DNA of 64,000 bases from Pseudomonas sp. ANT_H12B (GTDB lineage: Bacteria; Pseudomonadota; Gammaproteobacteria; Pseudomonadales; Pseudomonadaceae): contig NZ_VOBI01000003.1 in assembly GCF_008369325.1 (NCBI RefSeq), positions 1 through 64,000 of the forward strand. Reading direction: 5' to 3'. The notes under the pieces are model-generated. The model saw only the letters and a list, made by a program, of their open reading frames with translations, had not been told where the DNA came from and made no database searches. Made by a program: the position numbers and the translations under genes. Of the stretch, positions 53,599 to 62,634 are shown piece after piece (the stretch's first letter is position 1; the number at the start of each line of letters is the position of its first letter).

Positions 53599-54612
53599 AT
53601 GTCGTCGATTCGTCATTTCGCTTTGGCCGCTTTGGCCAGTGCTCTTTTTGCTGGTTCCGCGGTTGCCAAAGATTACGAACTGCTCAACGTGTCGTACGAC
53701 CCGACTCGTGAGCTGTATCAGGACTACAACGCCGAATTCATCAACTTCTGGAAGAAGGACCATGCCGGCGACAGTGTGAAAATCCAGCAGTCCCACGGTG
53801 GTTCGGGTAAACAGGGCCGGGCAGTGATCGACGGTCTGCGGGCCGACGTGGTGACCCTGGCCCTGGCCGGTGACATCGACGAAATCGCCAAGCTTGGCAA
53901 GACCCTGCCAGCCGACTGGCAGACGCGTCTGCCGCAAGCGAGCACGCCTTACACCTCGACCATCGTGTTCCTGGTGCGCAAGGGCAACCCTAAAGGCATC
54001 AAGGATTGGGGCGATTTGACCAAAAACGGCGTGGAAGTCATCACCCCGAACCCGAAAACCTCCGGCGGCGCTCGCTGGAACTTCCTCGCAGCCTGGGCCT
54101 ATGGCCTGAAAGCCAACGGCGGTGACGAAGCCAAGGCCAAAGCGTACGTGCAGACCTTGTTCAAGCACGTTCCTGTACTGGATACAGGTGCTCGCGGTTC
54201 GACCATTACCTTCGTCAACAACGGTCAGGGCGACGTGTTGCTGGCGTGGGAAAACGAAGCCTTCCTGGCGCTGAAAGAAGATGGCGGTGCCGACAAGTTC
54301 GACATCGTTGTGCCTTCGCTGTCGATTCTCGCCGAACCACCGGTAGCCGTGATCGACAAGAACGCCGAGAAAAAGGGCAACACCGAGATCGCCGAAGCGT
54401 ACCTCAAGCACCTGTACAGCCCGGCCGGCCAGGAAATTGCGGCGAAAAACTTCTATCGTCCACGTGACAAGGACGTGGCCGCCAAGTACGCCAAACAGTT
54501 CCCGACACTGGACCTGGTAACCATCGACAAGGATTTCGGCGGCTGGAAAACCGCTCAACCGAAGTTCTTCAACGACGGCGGGGTGTTCGACCAGATCTAC
54601 CAGGCGCAGTAA
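53599..54612 (+). CDS. sbp: Periplasmic sulfate-binding protein Sbp
   Basis: 337 residues. A signal peptide ends near residue 23 (GSAVAKD). The mature protein has the sulfate-binding family marks ([17 protein letters not shown], then QSHGGSGKQ and [20 protein letters not shown]). It captures sulfate for the CysTWA importer. A hairpin between sbp and cysT could lower downstream expression, since binding proteins are usually made in excess. Confidence 0.95.
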   Translation: MSSIRHFALAALASALFAGSAVAKDYELLNVSYDPTRELYQDYNAEFINFWKKDHAGDSVKIQQSHGGSGKQGRAVIDGLRADVVTLALAGDIDEIAKLGKTLPADWQTRLPQASTPYTSTIVFLVRKGNPKGIKDWGDLTKNGVEVITPNPKTSGGARWNFLAAWAYGLKANGGDEAKAKAYVQTLFKHVPVLDTGARGSTITFVNNGQGDVLLAWENEAFLALKEDGGADKFDIVVPSLSILAEPPVAVIDKNAEKKGNTEIAEAYLKHLYSPAGQEIAAKNFYRPRDKDVAAKYAKQFPTLDLVTIDKDFGGWKTAQPKFFNDGGVFDQIYQAQ

Positions 54613-54631
54613 TCTTAAATAGCCATCAACG

Positions 54632-54657
54632 AGCCCCGGGTTTACCTTCGGGGCTTT
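54632..54657 (+). terminator. Hairpin between sbp and cysT, possible attenuator
   Basis: AGCCCCG and CGGGGCT form a 7-bp stem around GGTTTACCTT, with only TTGCG after it. It may be a weak terminator or a processing block that stabilises sbp mRNA. Confidence 0.5.
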
Positions 54658-54681
54658 GCGCGTTCTCAACCAAGGACTTTT

Positions 54682-55500
54682 ATGTCGCGTCGTATCTCCC
54701 CCGTCATACCCGGCTTCGGGCTGACGCTGGGCTACACCTTGGTGTACCTCAGCCTGATTGTGCTCATTCCACTGGCGGCGATGTTCGTGCATGCCGCTCA
54801 ACTCACCTGGGATCAGTTCTGGGCGATTATCTCGGCGCCACGGGTGCTGGCGGCGTTGAAGCTGAGCTTCGGCACCGCGCTGTACGCCGCGATCATCAAC
54901 GGCATCATCGGCACGCTGCTGGCCTGGGTGCTGGTGCGCTATACCTTTCCGGGCCGCAAGATCATCGATGCAATGATTGATTTGCCGTTCGCGTTGCCCA
55001 CTGCGGTGGCCGGTATCGCGCTAACCGCGCTATACGCGCCCAATGGTTGGGTGGGTCAGTTCGCAGCGGATATGGGTTTCAAGGTTGCGTATACCCCTCT
55101 GGGCATCACCCTTGCCCTGACTTTTGTGACACTTCCATTCGTAGTACGTACCGTACAGCCAGTATTGGCTGATATTCCCCGTGAAGTGGAAGAAGCGGCC
55201 GCTTGCCTCGGTGCGAAGCCGTTGCAGGTCTTCCGCCATATTCTGGTGCCGGCGCTGCTGCCGGCCTGGCTCACCGGGTTTGCCTTGGCCTTTGCCCGCG
55301 GGGTCGGCGAGTACGGTTCGGTGATTTTCATCGCCGGCAACATGCCGATGAAAACCGAAATCCTGCCGCTGCTGATCATGGTCAAACTCGACCAGTACGA
55401 TTACACCGGTGCCACGTCCATTGGTGTACTGATGCTGGTGGTTTCTTTCATCCTGTTGCTGCTGATCAACCTGTTGCAGCGGCGCATCGAAACCCCATAA
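54682..55500 (+). CDS. cysT: Sulfate ABC transporter permease CysT
   Basis: 272 residues with six predicted membrane spans and the ABC-permease EAA loop (REVEEAAACLGAKPLQVFRHI). It forms the membrane channel with CysW. The order sbp-cysT-cysW-cysA is standard. Confidence 0.94.
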   Translation: MSRRISPVIPGFGLTLGYTLVYLSLIVLIPLAAMFVHAAQLTWDQFWAIISAPRVLAALKLSFGTALYAAIINGIIGTLLAWVLVRYTFPGRKIIDAMIDLPFALPTAVAGIALTALYAPNGWVGQFAADMGFKVAYTPLGITLALTFVTLPFVVRTVQPVLADIPREVEEAAACLGAKPLQVFRHILVPALLPAWLTGFALAFARGVGEYGSVIFIAGNMPMKTEILPLLIMVKLDQYDYTGATSIGVLMLVVSFILLLLINLLQRRIETP

Positions 55501-55512
55501 GGAGGCGCAGAA

Positions 55513-56379
55513 ATGTCCCAATCGTCTATTGCTGCTTCCTCTAACGCCTCCCGCCGCGGCAGTGCCTCATCGCGGCGAATCCTGATTGGCCTTGGTTGGC
55601 TGGTGTTCGCCCTGTTCCTGTTGCTGCCACTGGTGATCGTGGTGTCTCAGGGCCTCAAGCTCGGAATCGGTGCGTTCTTCACCGCGATCTTCGAGCCGGA
55701 CGCGCTGTCGGCGCTGAAACTCACGGTGATCGCCGTGCTGATTTCGGTGCCGCTGAACCTGGTGTTCGGCGTCAGTGCGGCGTGGTGCGTGAGCAAATAT
55801 TCTTTCCGCGGCAAGAGCATCCTCGTGACCCTGATCGACTTGCCATTCTCGGTGTCGCCGGTGATCGCAGGTCTGGTTTACGTGCTGATGTTCGGCGCCC
55901 AAGGCCTGTTCGGGCCGTGGTTGCAGGATCACGACATCCAGATCGTCTTCGCCTTGCCGGGCATCGTGCTGGCGACGATTTTCGTCACCGTGCCGTTCGT
56001 GGCGCGCGAACTGATCCCGCTGATGCAGGAACAAGGCACTCAGGAAGAAGAGGCCGCGCGCCTGCTTGGCGCCAATGGCTGGCAGATGTTCTGGCATATC
56101 ACCGTTCCCAATATCAAATGGGGCCTGATCTACGGCGTGGTGCTGTGTACCGCGCGGGCGATGGGTGAGTTCGGTGCGGTGTCGGTGGTTTCCGGGCACA
56201 TTCGCGGGGTGACCAACACCTTGCCGTTGCACGTCGAGATCCTCTACAACGAATACAACCACGTGGCCGCGTTCGCCGTGGCGAGCCTGTTGCTGATCAT
56301 GGCGCTCTTCATCCTGCTGCTTAAGCAGTGGAGCGAAAACCGTATTAACCGCCTGCGCGCCAGCGCCGCGGAGGAATAA
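55513..56379 (+). CDS. cysW: Sulfate ABC transporter permease CysW
   Basis: 288 residues, six spans and an EAA loop ([20 protein letters not shown]). It starts 12 bases after cysT with AAGGAGGCG upstream. Confidence 0.94.
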   Translation: MSQSSIAASSNASRRGSASSRRILIGLGWLVFALFLLLPLVIVVSQGLKLGIGAFFTAIFEPDALSALKLTVIAVLISVPLNLVFGVSAAWCVSKYSFRGKSILVTLIDLPFSVSPVIAGLVYVLMFGAQGLFGPWLQDHDIQIVFALPGIVLATIFVTVPFVARELIPLMQEQGTQEEEAARLLGANGWQMFWHITVPNIKWGLIYGVVLCTARAMGEFGAVSVVSGHIRGVTNTLPLHVEILYNEYNHVAAFAVASLLLIMALFILLLKQWSENRINRLRASAAEE

Positions 56380-56382
56380 TTC

Positions 56383-57372
56383 ATGTCGATCGAAGTGCGT
56401 AACGTCAGCAAAAATTTCCATGCGTTCAAGGCGCTGGACAACATCAGCCTGGACATTCAAAGCGGCGAACTCGTGGCGCTGCTCGGCCCGTCCGGTTGCG
56501 GCAAGACCACGCTGCTGCGGATCATCGCCGGTCTGGAAACCCCGGATCAGGGCAACATCGTGTTCCACGGTGAAGACGTTTCCGGCCACGACGTGCGTGA
56601 TCGCAACGTCGGTTTCGTGTTCCAGCACTACGCCTTGTTCCGCCACATGACGGTGTTCGACAACGTCGCGTTCGGCCTGCGCATGAAGCCGAAAAACCAG
56701 CGCCCGAACGAAAGCCAGATCGCGGTGAAAGTCCATGAACTGCTGAACATGGTGCAACTGGATTGGTTGTCGGACCGCTACCCGGAACAACTCTCCGGTG
56801 GTCAGCGTCAGCGCATCGCGTTAGCCCGCGCCCTGGCGGTGGAGCCGAAGGTTCTGCTGCTTGACGAACCCTTCGGCGCTCTCGACGCCAAGGTCCGTAA
56901 AGAACTGCGTCGCTGGTTGGCGCGGCTGCACGAAGACATCAACCTGACCTCGGTATTCGTGACCCACGACCAGGAAGAGGCGATGGAAGTCGCCGACCGT
57001 ATCGTGGTGATGAACAAGGGTGTGATCGAGCAGATTGGCTCACCGGGCGACGTTTACGAAAACCCGGCCAGCGATTTTGTTTATCACTTCCTGGGTGACT
57101 CGAACCGTCTGCATCTGGGTGAAGACAAACACGTGCTGTTCCGTCCGCACGAGGTGTCGTTGTCGCGCCATGAACTGGAAGATCACCATGCGGCCGAGGT
57201 GCGCGATATTCGTCCGTTGGGCGCGACGACTCGGGTGACATTGAAGGTCGAAGGCCAGAGCGAATTGATCGAAGCTGAAGTGGTGAAGGATCACGACAGC
57301 CTGGTCGGGCTGGCGAAGGGCGAGACGCTGTTCTTCAAACCGAAGGTCTGGCAGAAAGTCGCCAACATCTAA
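56383..57372 (+). CDS. cysA: Sulfate ABC transporter ATPase CysA
   Basis: 329 residues. Walker [10 protein letters not shown] lies near 36, the signature [15 protein letters not shown] near 135, and Walker [13 protein letters not shown] near 155. A C-terminal TOBE domain (~240-325, [10 protein letters not shown]) is present. It starts 3 bases after cysW and ends the operon. Confidence 0.95.
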   Translation: MSIEVRNVSKNFHAFKALDNISLDIQSGELVALLGPSGCGKTTLLRIIAGLETPDQGNIVFHGEDVSGHDVRDRNVGFVFQHYALFRHMTVFDNVAFGLRMKPKNQRPNESQIAVKVHELLNMVQLDWLSDRYPEQLSGGQRQRIALARALAVEPKVLLLDEPFGALDAKVRKELRRWLARLHEDINLTSVFVTHDQEEAMEVADRIVVMNKGVIEQIGSPGDVYENPASDFVYHFLGDSNRLHLGEDKHVLFRPHEVSLSRHELEDHHAAEVRDIRPLGATTRVTLKVEGQSELIEAEVVKDHDSLVGLAKGETLFFKPKVWQKVANI

Positions 57373-57381
57373 AGCAAAAAG

Positions 57382-57463
57382 CATCGCCAGCAGGCTGGCT
57401 CCCACATTGGATCTGTGATCGACACAAATACCCTGTGGGAGCCAGCCAGCCTGCTGGCGATTG
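57382..57463. repeat. Paired REP element, CCAGCAGGCTGGC subtype
   Basis: CATCGCCAGCAGGCTGGCTC and its inverse GCCAGCCTGCTGGCGATTG flank ~35 bases. It differs from the other pairs by a CCAG/CTGG core, so it has changed on both arms together. Confidence 0.85.
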
Positions 57464-57467
57464 CGGT

Positions 57468-57986
57468 CTAAACCGCCGCGCGATTCGGATTGACCCGCAC
57501 GCCCCCAACCCGCGCCTCGATCTGCTCTTTCAACTCACGCCGCATCCCCAGCAAAAACGCCAGCTCAACCACCACAAACAACGGCCCGACAATCAGCCCC
57601 GTCACATCATCGACAAACGCCGGTTTGCGTCCTTCATAGTGATGACCGACAAACTGAATCGCCCAGCCCGCCACAAACATCCCGATGCCGCTCGCAAGCC
57701 AGACGAGAGTGCTTTGCTGCGCCAGCGATTGACCTGCCCAAACGCAAAGCCCTAGCAACACAGTCATCAACACCCCAAGTCGCAACTCCAGGCGCAGGTA
57801 AAACCACGCCGACGCCAGCGCTACCAGCATCGCCGGTGAAAGCCAGCCTCCGGCCCACTGCGGCCGAGACAGCAGCACCGCGACAGCGACCACAATCAGC
57901 GGAATACCGACGAAATGGGTGGCAATATTGCGCGGGTCACGGTGGTAAGCGGCGTATTGACTGAGATGGTCAACGAGGCTTTTCAT
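57468..57986 (-). CDS. Mpo1-like (DUF962) membrane protein
   Basis: 172 residues. An N-terminal HLSQYAAYHRDPRNIATHFVG block, about four membrane spans and FVGHHYEGRKPAF near 125 are typical of the Mpo1/YGL010w family. The yeast member is an iron-dependent dioxygenase of 2-hydroxy fatty acids, and the His residues seen here agree with that. The bacterial role is not established. ATG 57986 has CAGGAGGAA upstream. It is divergent from the Crp/Fnr gene. Confidence 0.83.
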   Translation of the reverse strand: MKSLVDHLSQYAAYHRDPRNIATHFVGIPLIVVAVAVLLSRPQWAGGWLSPAMLVALASAWFYLRLELRLGVLMTVLLGLCVWAGQSLAQQSTLVWLASGIGMFVAGWAIQFVGHHYEGRKPAFVDDVTGLIVGPLFVVVELAFLLGMRRELKEQIEARVGGVRVNPNRAAV

Positions 57987-58070
57987 TATTATTCCTCCTG
58001 TAGGGTGATCGATCATGCCCCGGGTTCATCCCTCGCTCTGTCAGCCAGGCGACAATCTCCAGGAGTTTTC

Positions 58071-58757
58071 ATGGACATGCAGGTCTGGCGTTCGCGCCTG
58101 ATGACGGGGCAATGGTTCAGCCATTTACCTGCTCCCTTACAGAATAGTCTGCTGGCCGCCGCCAAGGTGCGACGGTTGACCCCGGGGCAGCGGCTGTTCA
58201 AACGCGGCGATCCACCGTGCGGTTTGTACGCGGTACTTGAAGGCTCAGTGCGCATCGGCGCGGTAAGCGAGCAGGGCAAGGAGGCGCTGCTGAGCCTGGT
58301 AGAGTCGCCGCACTGGTTTGGTGAAATCTGCCTGTTCGATGGCCAGCCACGAACCCACGATGCGTTCGGTCTGGGCCAGTGCACCCTCTTGCACATCTCG
58401 CAAACCGCGCTGCTGGCGTTGCTCGATGAGCAACCGGTGTACTGGCGGCAACTGGCACTGCTGATGAGCCAGAAACTGCGCCTGACCTTCATCAATCTCG
58501 AACAACTGAGCCTGATGCCGGCCCTGGCCAGACTGGCTCATCGTTTGCTAATGATCGCCGAGGGCTATGGCGAAATCGCCCCGCCGCGACGCGTGTTGCA
58601 ATTGCCCCAGGAGCAGCTGGCGTCGATGCTTTCGCTGTCGCGCCAGACCACGAATCAGATCCTCAAGGACTTGCAGGGCCAGGGGATTCTGAATCTCAAG
58701 TACGGCGAGATCGAAATTCTGGATGCTGAGCGGTTGCGGGCGTTGGCTGCAGTCTGA
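58071..58757 (+). CDS. Crp/Fnr family regulator
   Basis: 228 residues. A cyclic-nucleotide-binding-like domain lies at ~25-140 (FKRGDPPCGLYAVLEGSVRIG, then WFGEICLFDGQPRTHDAFG), and a C-terminal winged helix at ~160-225 (LPQEQLASMLSLSRQTTNQIL). No N-terminal Cys cluster of the Fnr type is present. AGGAG precedes the ATG at 58071. The signal and targets are unknown. Confidence 0.87.
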   Translation: MDMQVWRSRLMTGQWFSHLPAPLQNSLLAAAKVRRLTPGQRLFKRGDPPCGLYAVLEGSVRIGAVSEQGKEALLSLVESPHWFGEICLFDGQPRTHDAFGLGQCTLLHISQTALLALLDEQPVYWRQLALLMSQKLRLTFINLEQLSLMPALARLAHRLLMIAEGYGEIAPPRRVLQLPQEQLASMLSLSRQTTNQILKDLQGQGILNLKYGEIEILDAERLRALAAV

Positions 58758-58773
58758 GGTTTTGAACAGCCAT

Positions 58774-58866
58774 CCTGTGGGAGCGAGCTTGCTCGCGATT
58801 GCGGTGTGTCAGCTGACATCAATGCTGACTGATACGGCCCAATCGCGAGCAAGCTCGCTCCCACAG
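58774..58866. repeat. Paired REP element (inverted)
   Basis: CCTGTGGGAGCGAGCTTGCT at the left and AGCAAGCTCGCTCCCACAG at the right. The AGCTTGCT core is the same subtype as the pair at 4981-5063. Confidence 0.88.
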
Positions 58867-58971
58867 TTGATTGTGATGGTTTCAGGGCGCGCGACAGGTT
58901 GAAAAGAAAGATTGTAATGGGCAACCGGGTCGAACGCGCCTAGCCTGTGATGACGACAATCGAGGTGTGCC

Positions 58972-59337
58972 ATGCGTGTGCTGTTAGTGGAAGACGAACC
59001 CGAAACCGCCAAGCTTCTGGCCAATGGTCTGAGCGAGGCGAGTTATTCGGTGGATGTGGCGCTGAACGGAATGGACGGCCGACGCTTCATCGAGTCCGGC
59101 GAATACGAGCTGATCATCCTCGACGTCATGCTGCCGGGGCTCAACGGTTGGCAGTTGTTGCAACAGATCCGCAAGCTCGGCGAAACGCCGGTGCTGTTCC
59201 TCACCACCAGGGACGGCATCGAAGATCGCCTGCGCGGGTTGGAGTTGCATGAGGATGATTACCTGGTCAAACCATTTGCTGTGAGCGAGTTGGTGAAGCG
59301 GGTGCGCAAGGTGTTGCGGCGGGATCGGGGGCGCTGA
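58972..59337 (+). CDS. Receiver-only response regulator, OmpR-type without DNA-binding domain
   Basis: 121 residues: a complete receiver domain (VEDEPETAKLLANGL, phosphoacceptor Asp51 in IILDVMLPG, Lys in YLVKPFA). It is closest in style to the CopR/CzcR group but stops right after the domain (VRKVLRRDRGR), where a winged-helix domain would start. No remnant of one follows, and no sensor kinase is next to it. It may be a true single-domain regulator or a truncated gene. Confidence 0.75.
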   Translation: MRVLLVEDEPETAKLLANGLSEASYSVDVALNGMDGRRFIESGEYELIILDVMLPGLNGWQLLQQIRKLGETPVLFLTTRDGIEDRLRGLELHEDDYLVKPFAVSELVKRVRKVLRRDRGR

Positions 59338-59369
59338 GGCCAGACGAGGCAACACACCTTTCGGATCCT

Positions 59370-60374
59370 CTACCGCAATCCATCCCGAAACTGCCCCGGC
59401 GTCATCCCTGTCCAGCGCTTGAACGCACGGCTGAAGCTGCTGGTATCGGCAAACCCCAGCAAATAACTGATCTCGCTCAACGAGCATTGCGGGTCTCGCA
59501 GGTGCAGCAGCGCGAGGTTTTCCCGACTTTCATTGAGCAGCGTATCGAACCGACAGCCTTCGTCCGCCAGATGCCGTTGCAGGCTGCGCAAGCTCAGGTG
59601 CAGGGTCTGGGCGATGTGTTCGGCACTGGGCTCGCCTTCCGGTAATTGTTCTTCAATGGCGTCGCGGACTTTGCGTTCCCAGGTCAGGGGTTTGAGTTGC
59701 GCCAGGGTGCGTTTGAGCACGGCTTCGTTGTGCTCAGCCAGTTCCGGGTTGGCGTCGTCAAGGTGACTGTCGAAGTCCACGAGGGCAAATTCCAGTCGGT
59801 CTTCATCGGCGGCGAAGTGCACTGGTGCGCGAAAGACCTTGTGCCATTGAAGCGGGTCAGCCGGTTCCGGGCGGCGCAAGTACACCGCCAGCGGGGCGTA
59901 ATCGCGGCCCAGCCGATTGCGGCAGGTGCGCACATAAATCGCCGTGAAAGCGTCGATGGCTTCGAAGGCCGGGGCCGGATTGCCCAGCGGGATTTTCAGG
60001 CGAAAACGGTAGCGATCTTCGGTGCGGGTCAACTCCAGTTCCAGGGCATCGCTGACCACCTGGTGATACCGCACGATGCGCTCGAAGACTTCCCGCAGAC
60101 TGCCGCTGGCGACCAGTGCATAACCGAGTGCGTGAAACGTGGTGGGGCTGACGAAACGCGAAACGCGCAAACCGATCGCCGGGTCGCCGCTGACCTGCAC
60201 GGCGATTTCCCACAGGCGCGTCGTGCCGGACAACGGGTAACGGGCGTTCGGGTCGTCCATCAGTTTAGGGTCGAGCCCCGCTTGTTGGCACAAGACGGTG
60301 CTGTCGAGGCCCAGGGCATCAAGTTGCTTGCGCAGGGCGCGGGTCCAGCTGGCGAGGGAGGTCGGTTCAGTCAT
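59370..60374 (-). CDS. AraC family regulator
   Basis: 334 residues. An N-terminal arabinose-binding-like domain of the DUF4892/OruR-type (~20-200) is followed by an AraC helix-turn-helix pair at ~235-330 (HIAQTLHLSLRSLQRHLADEG, then ISYLLGFADTSSFSRAFKRW). It is divergent from the desaturase gene with a 100-base gap, so regulation of that gene is likely. Confidence 0.86.
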   Translation of the reverse strand: MTEPTSLASWTRALRKQLDALGLDSTVLCQQAGLDPKLMDDPNARYPLSGTTRLWEIAVQVSGDPAIGLRVSRFVSPTTFHALGYALVASGSLREVFERIVRYHQVVSDALELELTRTEDRYRFRLKIPLGNPAPAFEAIDAFTAIYVRTCRNRLGRDYAPLAVYLRRPEPADPLQWHKVFRAPVHFAADEDRLEFALVDFDSHLDDANPELAEHNEAVLKRTLAQLKPLTWERKVRDAIEEQLPEGEPSAEHIAQTLHLSLRSLQRHLADEGCRFDTLLNESRENLALLHLRDPQCSLSEISYLLGFADTSSFSRAFKRWTGMTPGQFRDGLR

Positions 60375-60474
60375 GCTGATTGGCGCTTCCGGTCAACAGG
60401 TTGGCGTTCACGGCTACCGCCTTGCGAGAGTTCGCAAGGCAGGATGCGAACATCAATAACCAGAGGATGGAAGC

Positions 60475-61548
60475 ATGCACGTTACTTCTGCAAGTCCCCA
60501 GCGACTGAATGCAGCACAGCGATCAGCGCGTATTCGCGAAGTGGTGCTGGCCAAGGGCGTCGAATTGCGTCAGCGCTACCCGATTTTGAAGCATCAGGAT
60601 GCTATGGGTGCGGGCATTCTGGCCTTCGCTCTGATCGGGATGATCGGCTCGGCGGCGCTCTACATGACCGGGCATATGGCGTGGTGGGTTTGCCTGTTGC
60701 TCAACGCGTTTTTCGCTTCGTTGACCCACGAACTGGAACACGACCTGATCCACAGCATGTACTTCCGCAAGCAGCGCGTGCCGCACAACCTGATGATGGG
60801 GCTGGTCTGGCTGGCGCGACCGAGCACGATCAATCCGTGGATTCGCCGGCATCTGCACCTCAATCACCACAAGGTGTCCGGCACGGAAACCGACATGGAA
60901 GAACGCGCCATCACCAACGGCGAACCCTGGGGTTTCGCGCGGCTGTTGATGGTCGGCGACAACGTGATGTCGGCGGTCATTCGCATGCTGCGAGCCAAAA
61001 CCCGGGCGCACAAATTCAGCATCATCAAACGCACGTTGAAGGTCTACGCACCACTGGCGCTGGTGCATTGGGGCGCGTGGTACGTGTTCCTCGGTTTCCA
61101 CGCGGCCAACGGCATCGCCCATCTGCTGGGTGCGTCCATCGATTGGTCGGCGACCACGTTATCGGTGATGCAGGTGATCGATATTGCTGCGGTGGTGCTC
61201 ATCGGACCGAACGTATTGCGCACGTTTTGCCTGCATTTCGTCAGCTCGAACATGCACTACTACGGTGATGTGGAGCCGGGCAATGTCATGCAGCAGACAC
61301 AGGTGTTGAACCCTTGGTGGATGTGGCCGTTGCAGGCGTTCTGCTTCAACTTCGGCAGCAGCCACGGGATCCATCACTTTGTCGTGAAGGAACCGTTTTA
61401 CATCCGCCAGATGACTGTGCCGGTGGCGCACAAAGTAATGCGCGAGATGGGCGTGCGTTTCAACGATTTCGGGACGTTTGGGCGGGCGAACCGGTTTGTG
61501 CGCAAGGAAACATCAGCGCCGCAGGAAGTGCGTGCCGCTCAGGCTTGA
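60475..61548 (+). CDS. Fatty acid desaturase-like membrane di-iron enzyme
   Basis: 357 residues with membrane spans and the three His boxes HELEHDLIH (near 84-92), HLHLNHH (near 127-133) and HGIHH (near 302-306). The spacing fits membrane di-iron desaturases or hydroxylases, and it is unlike the DesA protein at 49854. The substrate is not evident. The divergent AraC gene suggests inducible expression. Confidence 0.84.
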   Translation: MHVTSASPQRLNAAQRSARIREVVLAKGVELRQRYPILKHQDAMGAGILAFALIGMIGSAALYMTGHMAWWVCLLLNAFFASLTHELEHDLIHSMYFRKQRVPHNLMMGLVWLARPSTINPWIRRHLHLNHHKVSGTETDMEERAITNGEPWGFARLLMVGDNVMSAVIRMLRAKTRAHKFSIIKRTLKVYAPLALVHWGAWYVFLGFHAANGIAHLLGASIDWSATTLSVMQVIDIAAVVLIGPNVLRTFCLHFVSSNMHYYGDVEPGNVMQQTQVLNPWWMWPLQAFCFNFGSSHGIHHFVVKEPFYIRQMTVPVAHKVMREMGVRFNDFGTFGRANRFVRKETSAPQEVRAAQA

Positions 61549-61559
61549 TGGATGGCAAT

Positions 61560-61719
61560 CGGAAACTCAAACGCTGGTCATCAATTTGACCCAAAGGGGC
61601 GATACGTTAGGACGTAAGGAGTGATTGGCTTATGCAATTTAGGCCTAATAAAGTAATTAAATATTCCTTTATTAGATAACCGTTTCAGCCAATCATCGCC
61701 AACAGATTTTGAGTTTCCG
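61560..61719. repeat. 160-base inverted-repeat element with nested hairpins (MITE-like or structured RNA)
   Basis: The ends CGGAAACTCAAA (61560-61571) and TTTGAGTTTCCG (61708-61719) are perfect 12-base inverted repeats. Inside lie TGATTGGCT/AGCCAATCA (61622-61630, 61687-61695) and TAATAAAG/CTTTATTA (61646-61653, 61667-61674). No coding frame is evident. It could be a small non-autonomous mobile element or the body of a structured transcript. No target-site duplication could be recognised. Confidence 0.55.
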
Positions 61720-61754
61720 GGGCCGTCTCCTTGGCAGGGTGCGGTCCCTTTTTT
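61716..61754 (+). terminator. Terminator-like hairpin next to the inverted-repeat element
   Basis: GGGGCCG and CGGTCCC pair (one G-U) and are followed by TTTTTTTG. It lies right after the inverted-repeat element and ~170 bases after the desaturase stop, and could end transcripts of either. Confidence 0.5.
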
Positions 61755-61768
61755 TGTCCTCAGTAAAG

Positions 61769-61882
61769 TGATCGTTCCCACGCTCCTGCGTGGGAATGCA
61801 GCCCGGGACGCTCCGCGTCCCATCTAATGCCGAACGCGGAGCGTCCGTTGAGGCATTCCCACGCAGAGCATGGGAACGATCA
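61769..61882. repeat. Long palindromic repeat, GATCGTTCCCACG family
   Basis: TGATCGTTCCCACGCTCCTG at the left and its approximate inverse ending TGGGAACGATCA at the right. The middle holds GGGACGCTCCGCGTCCC and a CGGAGCGTCCG block. This is the longest and most complete copy of the family in the window. Confidence 0.8.
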
Positions 61883-61996
61883 GTGAAGACTTAATATTCC
61901 ATATAGGTCTTAATAAATAGCTTCTTATTCCTTAACGAATATAACTCCCCTCCCTATACTTGCTCACGAACAGACACGCAGCAGGAGAGTTCCCCC

Positions 61997-62578
61997 ATGC
62001 GCAACGAATCAATTCGCTATCTGATTGTGCCGGGCTGGCAAGGATCGCCAGAAGATCATTGGCAAAGCCACTGGCAGAACAGCCTGCCAAACAGCGCACG
62101 GGTGGAGCAGGCCGACTGGGTGACGCCGCGTCGTGAAGACTGGGTCGCGGCACTGGCCGAGGCGATTGCCGCCGACAGCACGCCGGTGATCCTGATCGCC
62201 CACAGCCTGGGTTGCGTCACCGTCGCACACTGGGCTGCGACGGCGCCCGTGCAGTTTTTGCGTCAGGTTCGCGGTGCATTATTGGTCGCACCTGCGGACG
62301 TCGAACGCCCGGCCTGCGCACCGGCCTTGCGCAATTTCGCACCGATTCCAACAAACCTTCTGCCGTTCCCGAGCCAGGTCGTCAGCTCCGACAACGACAG
62401 CGCCGTCAGTGCGCCGCGTGCGGTGGAGCTGGCGCGCAACTGGGGTGCCGAGGCGGGCATTTTGTCGGGTGCCGGGCACATCAATGTGAAGTCCGGTCAC
62501 CAGCGTTGGGAGCAAGGTTTTGCTTATCTCTATCGCCTGCAAAACCGCATGAAACATCACGCCCTGCGCCGCGCTTGA
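61997..62578 (+). CDS. RBBP9/YdeN-family alpha/beta hydrolase
   Basis: 193 residues. The typical start (YLIVPGWQGSPEDHWQSHW) is followed by the nucleophile elbow IAHSLGCVT (Ser near 69) and a C-terminal GAGHINVKSGH with the catalytic His. The family comprises small serine hydrolases of unknown substrate. It is followed by the sigma54-activator gene 56 bases downstream. Confidence 0.87.
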   Translation: MRNESIRYLIVPGWQGSPEDHWQSHWQNSLPNSARVEQADWVTPRREDWVAALAEAIAADSTPVILIAHSLGCVTVAHWAATAPVQFLRQVRGALLVAPADVERPACAPALRNFAPIPTNLLPFPSQVVSSDNDSAVSAPRAVELARNWGAEAGILSGAGHINVKSGHQRWEQGFAYLYRLQNRMKHHALRRA

Positions 62579-62634
62579 ATTTTTATTTTTTTTGAACGCC
62601 CCCGTCCAATGGCGGTTTTGGGCGGGAGCCTGCC

